Shown one piece after another: positions 36,269 through 44,018 of a DNA stretch of 64,000 nt; the stretch's first letter is position 1, and each line of letters begins with the position of its first letter. The notes beneath the pieces were generated by a model. The model was not told the DNA's origin. It saw nothing but the letters and a program-made list of their open reading frames with translations, and made no database searches. The stretch is taken from the NCBI GenBank assembly GCA_965233855.1, contig OZ247586.1:1415997-1479996 (forward strand), written 5' to 3'. The position numbers and the translations under genes are program-made. The stretch is from Megaera_A sp965233855 (GTDB taxonomy: Bacteria > Pseudomonadota > Alphaproteobacteria > Rickettsiales > Rickettsiaceae).

Positions 36269-36672
36269 AACCCCAACTATGCATAATAATCTAATTTTAC
36301 CATTTGATCTAGAGATGGTTTATCAGTTCTAATTTGGTAATTTATGAGTCCAGCAAATAAGTGAGAAAAAGCGTTGATAGGTGATCTGTGCCTACTATGA
36401 ATCAAAGTATTCAATGACTTCATAGAGGAGAATATAGTCTCAATAAAACTACGACGCATCAACATCATTTTATCTGTAGTATCCATTAAAATATTTTTCA
36501 TATTCTTTTTGATTTTAGTAATCAAAGTCACTTTTTGTTCAAATAATTCAGCGGATAGTTTTTTGGATATATACCCTTTATCACCAATAAGTTTACCAGT
36601 AATACCTTTCACCATTTCCATAACTGGAGAACGATCATTAACGTTGCCACCAGTAATAGTCATCTCATCCAA
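36269..36672 (-). pseudogene. IS982-family transposase, C-terminal remnant
   Basis: The minus-strand product from ITGGNVNDRSPVMEMVKGIT to the end is the same as the C-terminal 125 residues of the complete IS982 transposase at 51142-52017, with its end CCCCAACTATGCATA at 36270. The N-terminal half is replaced by IS6-type sequence through a palindromic junction. Confidence 0.85.
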
Positions 36673-36693
36673 ATGCCATTTGGATGAGATGAC
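36659..36693. repeat. perfect 17-bp-arm palindrome at an IS982/IS6 junction
   Basis: GTCATCTCATCCAAATG, a single C, then its exact reverse complement. The right arm is the beginning of the IS6 transposase fragment (HLDEMT); the left arm is an inverted duplicate of it fused to IS982. This is the kind of scar left by fold-back synthesis or adjacent inversion. Confidence 0.8.
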
Positions 36694-37211
36694 GATAAGA
36701 ATTAATGGTGAATATTTCGTATTATGGAGAGCTGTTGATTCTGATGGTTATGAGCTAGATGTGTTTCTACAGAAACGTAAAAACAGGAAAGCAGCTATAC
36801 GTTTTTTGACGCGTTTATTAGGAAGTTATCCAGCTCCAAGAGTGATAGTTACAGATAAACTCAGATCCTATATTAAACCGATACGCAGTATGTGTTCTGA
36901 GTCTGATCACCGTTCTCATAAAGGATTAAATAATAGAGTGGAAAATGCGCATCAACCCACTCGAAAAAAGGAAAAGATAACAATTAAATTCAAATCTCCT
37001 CAAGGAGTACAAAATACATTGTCATTAATGGGTAAGATTAGAAATATATTTGCTGTTGACGTTGGACGCTATACACAAAATGCCACTGACCAAAGATCTG
37101 CATTTAATTACGCTAAGGCAATTTGGGATGAAGCTACTCAAGGGCTTCTTGCTGCCTAAAATCTAAGATTACCGCCTTTTTATACAATCGATTTGTTAAC
37201 TTGACGATGCC
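36677..37211 (+). pseudogene. IS6-family transposase, type B, N-truncated
   Basis: Encodes HLDEMTIRINGEYFVLWRAVDSDG (first Asp), PRVIVTDKLRSYIKP (second Asp), and NNRVENAHQPTRKKEK (Glu), ending in the IS end TTGACGATGCC at 37211. Only the N-terminal HTH part is absent. It is the longest of the three type-B copies. Confidence 0.8.
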
Positions 37212-37755
37212 TGCAAAACGTAGTTGGCGCAAATTGCATGTATGCGTTGATGATAAACATTATATTCATGGTGCTGTGTTAACTGATCGTTTTGCAAGCG
37301 ACGAAGGAACTATAGATGATTTAATAGAACAAGTGACTGCAGATGCGGATCATGTATCCCTTGATGGAGCATATGACAGCAAGGATGTTTATGTTTCACT
37401 TACAAACAGGTTCCCTAATGCTAACATTGTTATTCCACCAGATAAAAACGCTGTAATAAATGACAAGAATCATGATATTAGAAACCATCATTTGAAGGAG
37501 ATCAAAGAACATGGAAGGATGAACTGGCAAAAAGAAAATCAATATGGACGCAGAAATATCAGCAAATTATCAATCCAGCGTAGAAAAAGAATACTTGGTA
37601 ACCAATTACACGCGCGTGATATTTCCAGACAAAAAGTCGAAGCTATGATTGGCTCTGGAATTCTCAATAAAATGACTTCATTAGGCATGCCGCAAAGCTA
37701 TCGTTGCGCCTAAATTTTAAGAAAATGGGAAAAGAGAGGGTAAAGAAACAAAGCC
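37212..37755 (+). pseudogene. IS5-type transposase, N-truncated
   Basis: About 167 codons: KRSWRKLHVCVDDKHYIHGA, SLDGAYDSKDVYV (Asp), and a tail with SRQKVEAMIGSG and GMPQSYRCA. It ends at 37713, followed by the IS right end GGTAAAGAAACAAAGCC at 37755. The first catalytic Asp region is cut off by the preceding IS6 remnant. Confidence 0.75.
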
Positions 37756-37953
37756 ATTGTGATCCGCGATCAGAATGATGTATCAGGCCTTTAGCTGGTT
37801 TTCTAGACCAATATGCTTTTAGAAAAGCAGTGATTACAAGCTCCTTGGTAATTCTGTCATGAATATGCCAGCCCACTATTTTCTTAGAACATAAATCCAA
37901 TATCACAGCTAGATATATCCATCCTTCCTTTGTCCAAATATAAGTGATATAGG
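37756..37953 (-). pseudogene. IS3-family orfB (integrase core), internal fragment
   Basis: The minus-strand product reads GWIYLAVILDLCSKKIVGWH, then IHHSDRGSQW, which are the rve-core motifs around the first and second Asp of an IS3-type transposase. It is cut on one side by an IS5-type end (37755) and on the other by the complete IS3 element (37954). A different IS3 subgroup from its neighbour. Confidence 0.7.
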
Positions 37954-38012
37954 TGGTACCAATTTATCGGACAGAATAGCAGCAAAAATAAGGATAAATA
38001 AAGTTGTTAAAA

Positions 38013-38852
38013 TTAAGCTGCTAATGTTAAATTATTTGCCTGTAATTCTCCAGTATAAACCTCATTTGGAGTTTTTCCATTAAAAACAGAATGCGGTCTT
38101 ATACAATTATAAAAATCTAACCATCGGCTAACAGCATGTCTTGCTTGCATAGAATTATTAAATTCTTGCAAATAGACACACTCATATTTCAGAGACCTCC
38201 AGAGTCTTTCAATAAATACATTGTCCATCCAACATCCTTTACCATCCATAGATATTCTTATATTATTCTGCTTCAGAACAGCTGTAAAGTCAAAGCTAGT
38301 AAACTGTGAACCTTGATCAGTATTGAATATTTCTGGAGTACCATAAGTTTCTATTGCTTCGTCTAAAGCTGATATGCAAAATGATGTATCCATAGTATTT
38401 GATAAACGCCAAGACAAAACTTTTCTAGAGTACCAATCTTTAATTGCTACTAAATATAAAAATCCTTTTTTAACTGGTATGTATGTAATATCACTACACC
38501 AAACTTGATTAGGGCGATTGATATTCATACCTCTTAGCAAATATGGGTATATCTTATGAGTGATATCTTTATTTGTAGTTTTAGGTCGTTGATAAATTGC
38601 CATTATTCCTATTTTACGCATTAATCTACGAATCCTATGACGAGGTACTTGATAACCCATTCTTGTTAAATGTCGTTTCATTTGACGTGATCCATAGAAA
38701 GGATATTTTAAATATTCCTGATCAATTATTTTCATCAGAAGCAGATTGTAATCTGTCTCTAAAGATGGCCTATAATAATAGCTAGATCTATTTATATTAA
38801 GTAGTTTACACTGCTCAGTTACTGATAGTTTTTGATTTATAGAATTTACCAT
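38013..38852 (-). CDS. IS3-family transposase orfB
   Basis: 279 residues: HTH_21-like region (YGSRQMKRHLTRMGYQVPRHRIRRLMRK), then the integrase core with VWCSDITYIPV (Asp), FNTDQGSQFTS (Asp) and DNVFIERLWRSLKYE (Glu). Overlaps orfA by 7 bp for -1 frameshifting. Appears intact. Confidence 0.9.
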   Translation of the reverse strand: MVNSINQKLSVTEQCKLLNINRSSYYYRPSLETDYNLLLMKIIDQEYLKYPFYGSRQMKRHLTRMGYQVPRHRIRRLMRKIGIMAIYQRPKTTNKDITHKIYPYLLRGMNINRPNQVWCSDITYIPVKKGFLYLVAIKDWYSRKVLSWRLSNTMDTSFCISALDEAIETYGTPEIFNTDQGSQFTSFDFTAVLKQNNIRISMDGKGCWMDNVFIERLWRSLKYECVYLQEFNNSMQARHAVSRWLDFYNCIRPHSVFNGKTPNEVYTGELQANNLTLAA

Positions 38853-39160
38853 TTCTTTCCTCTGTTTGAAGCAAATCTTATGGATATTTCTTGCAAAAAA
38901 TCTTTTTCTACTGTTAATTCCCCTATTTTTGCGTGCAGTGCTTTTACTTGTTGATTATTTGATAATTGTCTAGTTTCATGTTTGCTAGAAAAAATATCAG
39001 ATAAGTTCAACAAAGCCTGCTTCTTCCATTTACTAATCATATTTGCATTGACTCCAAAACGACTGGATAGTTCAGATAGACTACCTTCTTCCCTTATTGC
39101 GGACAGAGCTACTTTTGATTTAAATTCTGCACTATAACTTTTTCTTTTTTGATTTATTAT
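38846..39160 (-). CDS. IS3-family orfA (HTH protein)
   Basis: About 105 codons: SYSAEFKSKVALSAIREEGS and LSSRFGVNANMISKWKKQAL form the HTH, then a leucine-zipper-like helix. The first ATG (39040) is inside the HTH; homology extends upstream to near 39160, where an ATA codon stands five bases after GGAG, with no ATG, GTG or TTG. An AUA start is possible. Confidence 0.7.
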   Translation of the reverse strand: MINQKRKSYSAEFKSKVALSAIREEGSLSELSSRFGVNANMISKWKKQALLNLSDIFSSKHETRQLSNNQQVKALHAKIGELTVEKDFLQEISIRFASNRGKKW

Positions 39161-39327
39161 AAATTCTCCGATTCCTCATCATAATATAGTAGAATTTATC
39201 CTTATTCACCTGTCCAGTTTTTTGGTACCACCTCTCTACAAATATTCAAATCAGAAATTATATATGTTAGAATATTAAAAGATATCAAACATCGTAATAA
39301 TTTCACTCAACTAAAAGAACTTCTAAC

Positions 39328-40278
39328 ATGAAAGATATTTCAAAAGCAATTGATGTTCTAAATCAATCAGATAATCATCGAGTTATTACTAGATATAAAA
39401 AACCTGAGTTCTATAATCTTAGTGCTGATGTATCTAAGAAGATTGGTGTGTTTCTAGATATTGAAGCTACTGGATTATCTTTTTCTGATGATAAACTTAT
39501 TGAACTTGGTATGGTTAAGTTTGAGTATAGTGATAATGGTAGGATATTTCGTATTCTTGAGGAGTTTAATGAATATCAAGATCCAGGTCGTGATATATCG
39601 CAGTTTATTACTGAGTTAACTGGTATTACAAATGATATGGTTTCTGATAAACATATAGAAGAATCTTCTGTAAATGAGTTTCTAAAAGATGTTGATCTAG
39701 TTATTGCTCATAATGCTATATTTGATAGAGCTTTCTTTGAAACTACCTTTCCCTGTATAGAACCAAAAGCCTGGGCTTGTTCTATGCATGATATTAGTTG
39801 GAATAATGAAAAGGTTGAAAGCCATAAACTTGAATATATAGCTTATAAATATAATTTCTTCTATGAAGGTCATAGAGCTATTATTGATTGTTTAGTTGGC
39901 ATTCATATACTTGCTCAACAATTATATAATTCAAAGCAACTTGTATTAAAGCAGTTATTAGATAATGCTATGAAACCTACTTATAAGCTATGGGCTAAGA
40001 ATGCTCCTTATGAATATAAAGATCTTTTACGCAATAGAAAATATAGGTGGAATATACATGCAGACCATAGTTTTAAAGCTTGGTGTATTGAGTTACCAGA
40101 ACACAAGGTTGAGAATGAAATAAATTATCTAAAATCAGCTATATATAATAAAAACATGAATATTCCTGTTGATATATTTGATGCCTATTCTAGATTCTCT
40201 ATTGTGAATAATAAGAATATCAATAACAGTAAATATGCTGATAAAATAAAATGGGTAGTTGATCTTCAAAATGAATAA
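39328..40278 (+). CDS. DnaQ-like DEDDh 3'-5' exonuclease
   Basis: 316 residues. ExoI VFLDIEATGLS, ExoII VIAHNAIFDRAFF and ExoIII EGHRAIIDCLVG (His and Asp) form a DEDDh active site at about residues 42-190. The C-terminal 120 residues (YKDLLRNRKYRWN, then HKVENEINYLKSAIYN) are an accessory domain often attached to single-gene DnaQ-like nucleases of mobile DNA. Starts after AAAAGAACTTCTAAC. It lies right after an IS3 element, first of a group with two toxin-antitoxin pairs and a resolvase. Likely a DNA-processing gene of a plasmid or transposon. Confidence 0.85.
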   Translation: MKDISKAIDVLNQSDNHRVITRYKKPEFYNLSADVSKKIGVFLDIEATGLSFSDDKLIELGMVKFEYSDNGRIFRILEEFNEYQDPGRDISQFITELTGITNDMVSDKHIEESSVNEFLKDVDLVIAHNAIFDRAFFETTFPCIEPKAWACSMHDISWNNEKVESHKLEYIAYKYNFFYEGHRAIIDCLVGIHILAQQLYNSKQLVLKQLLDNAMKPTYKLWAKNAPYEYKDLLRNRKYRWNIHADHSFKAWCIELPEHKVENEINYLKSAIYNKNMNIPVDIFDAYSRFSIVNNKNINNSKYADKIKWVVDLQNE

Positions 40279-40365
40279 TAAAATAAAGAGATATAAATCT
40301 TATATGGGGAAGTAACAGAACTTTTATGCTTAGGAGAGAATGGATGTTAATTGTTCGAAGTTGTA

Positions 40366-40713
40366 CTATTCAAGACTTAAAGTTAGTTTAATAGCCCTTT
40401 CCACATCAATTATTTCAGACTTAGTTAGAGTAGATATACAACTACTTAATCTAGATTTATCTACTGTTCTAATTTGATCAGTTAAAACTTTTGCATCTTT
40501 ATTTTGTAAATTAATTTTAGATTCAAATGGAAACATTTTATCTGAATTTGAGGTAATAGGTATAACAACCACTCTGCTAGAGACTCTATTTTGAATATTA
40601 TTAGAGAATATAACAGCTGGACGCGTTTTTTGAATTTCTGTCCCAATTGTTGGATCAAGATTTACCCAATAAACCTCTCCTCTTTTTATTGCTTTATCTT
40701 TTATTGAATTCAT
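40366..40713 (-). CDS. mazF: MazF/PemK-family toxin (endoribonuclease)
   Basis: 115 residues: RGEVYWVNLDPTIGTEIQKTRPAVIFSNN is the standard MazF/PemK N-terminus, followed by VVVIPITSN and VLTDQIRTVDKSRL. Complete. Overlaps the antitoxin gene by 20 bp, so translation is coupled. Cleaves mRNA when the antitoxin is degraded. Confidence 0.9.
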   Translation of the reverse strand: MNSIKDKAIKRGEVYWVNLDPTIGTEIQKTRPAVIFSNNIQNRVSSRVVVIPITSNSDKMFPFESKINLQNKDAKVLTDQIRTVDKSRLSSCISTLTKSEIIDVERAIKLTLSLE

Positions 40714-40915
40714 CTATTTGATCCCATTCATTTAATAATTCCTGTCTTTGAGAATTCTTTTCAGATTCTTGATAAGCCAAAGATAATTCTTCCTCCTTAC
40801 GTTCTAGTTCATGAGATATAGCCTTACTCACAAAAAAGCTTATTTTCTTAGAAGGAACAGAATGTTTTAACTTCTCATATAAAGCTTCTTGTATACTAAT
40901 ACTCATTGTTCTCAT
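40694..40915 (-). CDS. MazE/ParD-like antitoxin
   Basis: 73 residues from MRTMSISIQEALYEKLKHSV. An SD GGAGG five bases upstream decides this start over the in-frame ATG at 40927. N-terminal ribbon-helix-helix-like segment, then an acidic helix (ELERKEEELSLAYQESEKNS) that should cover the toxin. Starts a two-gene operon with mazF. Confidence 0.8.
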   Translation of the reverse strand: MRTMSISIQEALYEKLKHSVPSKKISFFVSKAISHELERKEEELSLAYQESEKNSQRQELLNEWDQIDEFNKR

Positions 40916-40927
40916 AATAACCTCCAT

Positions 40928-40975
40928 TACTGTATAATAGTTATTGTATAATAATTATTGCACAATAACAAGTAT
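40928..40975 (-). promoter_or_regulatory. probable mazEF operator/promoter
   Basis: Contains three related copies of TGTATAATA/TTATTGTA-type repeats (TGTATAATAGTTATTGTATAA then TTATTGCACAATAACA), forming inverted repeats just before the antitoxin start, as expected for autoregulation. A further palindrome CAGAAAACG-AC-CGTTTTCTG lies at about 40990-41010. The rest of 40976-41231 holds no gene. Confidence 0.5.
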
Positions 40976-41231
40976 ATAGATTACTTTCCAGAAAACGACC
41001 GTTTTCTGTACACTTACAAAAAATCAATCAAAAACTACATAAAGCACTCAATAACTTATTCTGTTTATCTACGCTAGTTTTATACCTATGTTTTGTCTTT
41101 TCTTGCTATTTACCACTATTATAGTAATCTGCCCCATATTTACTAATAATATCATTAATTATGTTTGACATCATTATACTATATAGTTACAATATTAACT
41201 GTATCTTATTTTATTAAATTAGAGGATATTT

Positions 41232-41477
41232 ATGTTAGCTAAAGCAAAAGTTTCTAAAGGTGGAAAAATAGCTATACCATCCGCTTGTAAAAAAGCTCTT
41301 AACATCTCAGATGGAGATGAGCTATTATTTAATATCAGTAATAACCAAGTTATTATATCACCAGTTAAGTTTACTTTACAAAAGGTTAGAAGATTTTTAA
41401 AAGATCATAATCCTTCTAATAGGAGTTTAGTCGATGAACTTATACAGGAAAGAAAACAGGAGATAAAAGATGAATAA
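41232..41477 (+). CDS. vapB: VapB (AbrB-fold) antitoxin
   Basis: 81 residues: MLAKAKVSKGGKIAIPSACK and ALNISDGDELLF form a MazE/AbrB swapped-hairpin DNA-binding domain; the charged C-terminal helix binds VapC. GAGGA precedes the start. Overlaps vapC by 8 bp. The broken pair at 13143-13458 has the same architecture and the same overlap. Confidence 0.9.
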   Translation: MLAKAKVSKGGKIAIPSACKKALNISDGDELLFNISNNQVIISPVKFTLQKVRRFLKDHNPSNRSLVDELIQERKQEIKDE

Positions 41478-41862
41478 AGTTGTTTTAGATGCATCTGCTC
41501 TCTTAGCTCTTATCAATAATGAAAAAGGTGCTGATAAAATTGAACCTTTAATAGGTAGCATTATTATGTCCAGTGTCAACGTTACTGAAGTAGCAAGTAA
41601 AGTTTATGACTTAATGGATAGTAATAATGAGGAACAATGTAAATTATCTATAGAACCATTTATACATTCAATTATTGATTTTGATAAAACTCAATGCTAC
41701 ATGGCAGCTGCATTAAGATCTCAAACTAAACATAAAGGCTTATCTTTAGGAGATAGAGCTTGCATTGCTACTGCTCTACATCTTGACCTTACTGTTTATA
41801 CAGCAGATAAAGTATGGGCTGAGCTTGATCTACCTAAACTCAAACTGAAATTAATTAGATAA
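41470..41862 (+). CDS. vapC: VapC PIN-domain ribonuclease toxin
   Basis: 130 residues with PIN acidic residues in VVLDASALLALIN (Asp), SSVNVTEVASKV (Glu) and LSLGDRACIATAL (Asp). Complete. Likely cleaves tRNA or rRNA when freed. The gene is followed 13 bp later by a serine resolvase gene. Confidence 0.92.
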   Translation: MNKVVLDASALLALINNEKGADKIEPLIGSIIMSSVNVTEVASKVYDLMDSNNEEQCKLSIEPFIHSIIDFDKTQCYMAAALRSQTKHKGLSLGDRACIATALHLDLTVYTADKVWAELDLPKLKLKLIR

Positions 41863-41875
41863 TTAACTTTGCATT

Positions 41876-42496
41876 ATGACAGTTTTAATAGGCTATATGA
41901 GAGTTTCCAAAGCAGATGGTTCACAAGTACTTGATCTGCAAAAAGATGCCCTACTCTCTGCTGGGGTTGATGAAACTAGGATATATTCTGACACTCAATC
42001 TGGTTCTAGGCATGATAACAGACCAGGCTTACAAAGCTGCCTTAAAGCTCTACAACCTAACAATACTTTAGTCATATGGAAGCTTGATCGTTTAGGAAGA
42101 AGCTTGAAAGATCTAGTTAATATAGTTGAAGATTTGAATGAACGTAAAATCGGACTTAAAGTTATAACTGGACAAGGTGCACAAATAGATACCACTACTT
42201 CCCATGGTAGATTAGTCTTTGGTATGTTTGCCGCTCTTGCCGAGTTTGAACGAGAACTTATTGTTGAGAGAACAAAAGCAGGTCTAGCTGCAGCTCGTGC
42301 TAGAGGACGTCTAGGTGGAAGACCAAGAAAAATGGATCTCCCTACCCTAAAAATAGCCATGTCTGCTTTAAGCGATCCAACTACTATTACCAAAGATGTT
42401 GCCAAAAAACTCAATATATCCACTGCCACTCTATACGAATATATTAATGGTGATGGATCACCTAAAGAAAAAGCAATGTCTTTATTAAAAGAGTAG
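41876..42496 (+). CDS. tnpR: serine resolvase (TnpR-like)
   Basis: 206 residues: catalytic Ser in IGYMRVSKADGSQ, then WKLDRLGRSLKDLVNIV, GRLVFGMFAALAEFERELIVERT, GGRPRK and a C-terminal HTH (TKDVAKKLNISTATLYEYI). Complete. The sequence just beyond its stop resembles a Tn3-type inner inverted repeat (TTCGGAAAA ... CCACGCTAAG). It may come from a Tn3 transposon that once carried vapBC. Confidence 0.9.
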   Translation: MTVLIGYMRVSKADGSQVLDLQKDALLSAGVDETRIYSDTQSGSRHDNRPGLQSCLKALQPNNTLVIWKLDRLGRSLKDLVNIVEDLNERKIGLKVITGQGAQIDTTTSHGRLVFGMFAALAEFERELIVERTKAGLAAARARGRLGGRPRKMDLPTLKIAMSALSDPTTITKDVAKKLNISTATLYEYINGDGSPKEKAMSLLKE

Positions 42497-42527
42497 TTTT
42501 CGGAAAAGTGTTAAAAACCACGCTAAG
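42490..42527 (+). repeat. Tn3-family inverted-repeat-like sequence
   Basis: TTTTCGGAAAAGTGTTAAAAACCACGCTAAG has the TTCGGAAAA and CGCTAAG blocks shared by Tn3-family ends, but the outer GGGG is missing. It lies next to the resolvase stop. Seen as sequence; its nature is inferred. Confidence 0.4.
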
Positions 42528-42542
42528 CAGTTACCATTCATA

Positions 42543-42610
42543 CAGCAATTCGAAATATGAACTGTAGGCGTTATGAACTAACGTATTAAAAATATTTATT
42601 TCGTGCAGAG
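42543..42610 (+). repeat. diverged third copy of the 65-bp Rpn-flanking arm
   Basis: CAGCAATTCGAAATATGAACTG and following bases align with 32952-33016 (CAGCAATTCTAAATATGAGCT), ending TTTCGTGCAGA versus TTTCGTAGA. No Rpn gene is beside it. A short inverse of the last ten bases is near 42706. The rest of 42611-42727 holds no gene. Confidence 0.6.
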
Positions 42611-42727
42611 TTGTTGAAATAATCTCAAAAAGCTGTGTTTTTGGTTAGGATTGATCCAAAAGAGTATAAAATTGATTGCTTTTGAGTGTTGAACACATAA
42701 TAGATCTGCACGAAAAAGCTCTGTAGA

Positions 42728-43959
42728 TGTAAAACTCTACACTTGATCTGACAGATAGTTACTTATCATACAGCATAATTACTGTCAGATAAGTTCTGAG
42801 TATCATGTGTCTGACACTCATTCACGTAGCTAGGAATATTCTTATCCAAAGCAATATGTTTTGAATCAAGAAAGGTTTGCATAGGTGTTTTTCCATAACA
42901 ATGCTTTCCTGAATGTGTTCTTTGAGTATTGTACTTATTAATCCATAAATCAACATCAATTTGTAACTCTTCTACAGAGCCGTATATTCTTTTGCGAAAT
43001 GCTATATCATAAAACTCTTGTTTCATAGTTCTATGGAACCTCTCGCAAATACCGTTAGTTTGCGGACTACGAACCTTTGTTTTTGTGTGATCAATATTCT
43101 CAATTCCTAAATAAAGTTGATAGGCATGATGCTCAGGTTTACCACAATATTCAGTACCGCGATCAGTGAGTATACGAAACATGCTAAGGCCTTGTTCTGT
43201 ATAAAATGGCAGCACTCTATCATTTAGTATATCAGCTGCAGTAATAGCTGATTTCTCAGTATAAAGTTTTACTTGCGCCACTTTAGAATATGTATCAACA
43301 AAAGTTTGTTGGTAAATTTTTCCAACCCCCTTCATATTACCTACATAGTAAGTATCTTGTGAACCAAGATACCCAGGATGCTCAGTCTCGATTTCACCGT
43401 GAGCTACTTTGCTAGCTTTAGCCCGCTCAAGAGCTGCTAGCTGTTCTTCAGTTAATATCATACCATCTTGCGCTGATTTAGCTTCTAAGGCTTTTAGACG
43501 CTTACGCATTGTCTCTAAATCATTACGCAACCAAATAGAACGAACTCCACTACTTGATATTAAAACACCTTGTTGCTTCAGCTCATTACTAGCTCGTAAT
43601 TGCCCTAAAGCAGGGTTTGAAATAGCAAGATCTATGACGGCTTGTTCTACATCAGAAGGTACTCTGTTTTTCATGATAGGTTTCTTGCGGCTGATTTCCT
43701 GTAGAGCAGCTTCCCCACCATTTTCATATAATTCTTTAAAACGATAAAAGGTATCCCTTGAATATCCCATAACGTTACACGCTTGACTTACATTACCAAG
43801 CTGTTTCGCTAATTCTAAAAGTCCTAATTTGGGTTTGATGATTTTTTCTAATTGACTCATTTTTAATCTCTTGTTTGAGTGGTTAAATGCAATATATTCA
43901 ACTACTAAATATATTACTCTCTTTTTACCACTCTGTCAGATTAAATTTGAAGCTTTACA
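42728..43959 (-). mobile_element. IS481-family element (1232 bp, complete)
   Basis: Ends TGTAAAACTCTACACTTGAT and TTAAATTTGAAGCTTTACA match as imperfect inverted repeats with a shared TCTGTCAGAT. One transposase gene inside. A truncated copy is at 33169. Confidence 0.85.
42766..43860 (-). CDS. IS481-family transposase
   Basis: 364 residues. N-terminal HTH (LELAKQLGNVSQACNVMGYSRDTFYRFKEL), then the integrase core (TFVDTYSKVAQV, RILTDRGTEYCGK, RSPQTNGICERFHRTMKQEF), with the first Asp, second Asp and Glu visible. Complete and probably active. Longer by the GNMKGVGKIYQQ region than the 33207 copy only in having the HTH. Confidence 0.9.
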   Translation of the reverse strand: MSQLEKIIKPKLGLLELAKQLGNVSQACNVMGYSRDTFYRFKELYENGGEAALQEISRKKPIMKNRVPSDVEQAVIDLAISNPALGQLRASNELKQQGVLISSSGVRSIWLRNDLETMRKRLKALEAKSAQDGMILTEEQLAALERAKASKVAHGEIETEHPGYLGSQDTYYVGNMKGVGKIYQQTFVDTYSKVAQVKLYTEKSAITAADILNDRVLPFYTEQGLSMFRILTDRGTEYCGKPEHHAYQLYLGIENIDHTKTKVRSPQTNGICERFHRTMKQEFYDIAFRKRIYGSVEELQIDVDLWINKYNTQRTHSGKHCYGKTPMQTFLDSKHIALDKNIPSYVNECQTHDTQNLSDSNYAV

Positions 43960-44018
43960 TATATAGAAATATATGTAGTATGCACGTCTTTTTCCAAATT
44001 TTAATATAATTAAAACTA

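Larger units (their letters stand above)
37954..39230 (-). mobile_element. IS3-family element (1277 bp)
   Basis: Ends TGGTACCAATTTATCGGACAG and CTGTCCAGTTTTTTGGTACCA match as imperfect inverted repeats and begin TG/end CA as usual for IS3. Two overlapping ORFs on the minus strand. No clear target duplication. Confidence 0.9.

Noticed and set aside
41995..42429. 144-codon minus-strand ORF
   Set aside because: Antisense to the resolvase; its Arg/Ala-rich product is a reflection of the resolvase codons.
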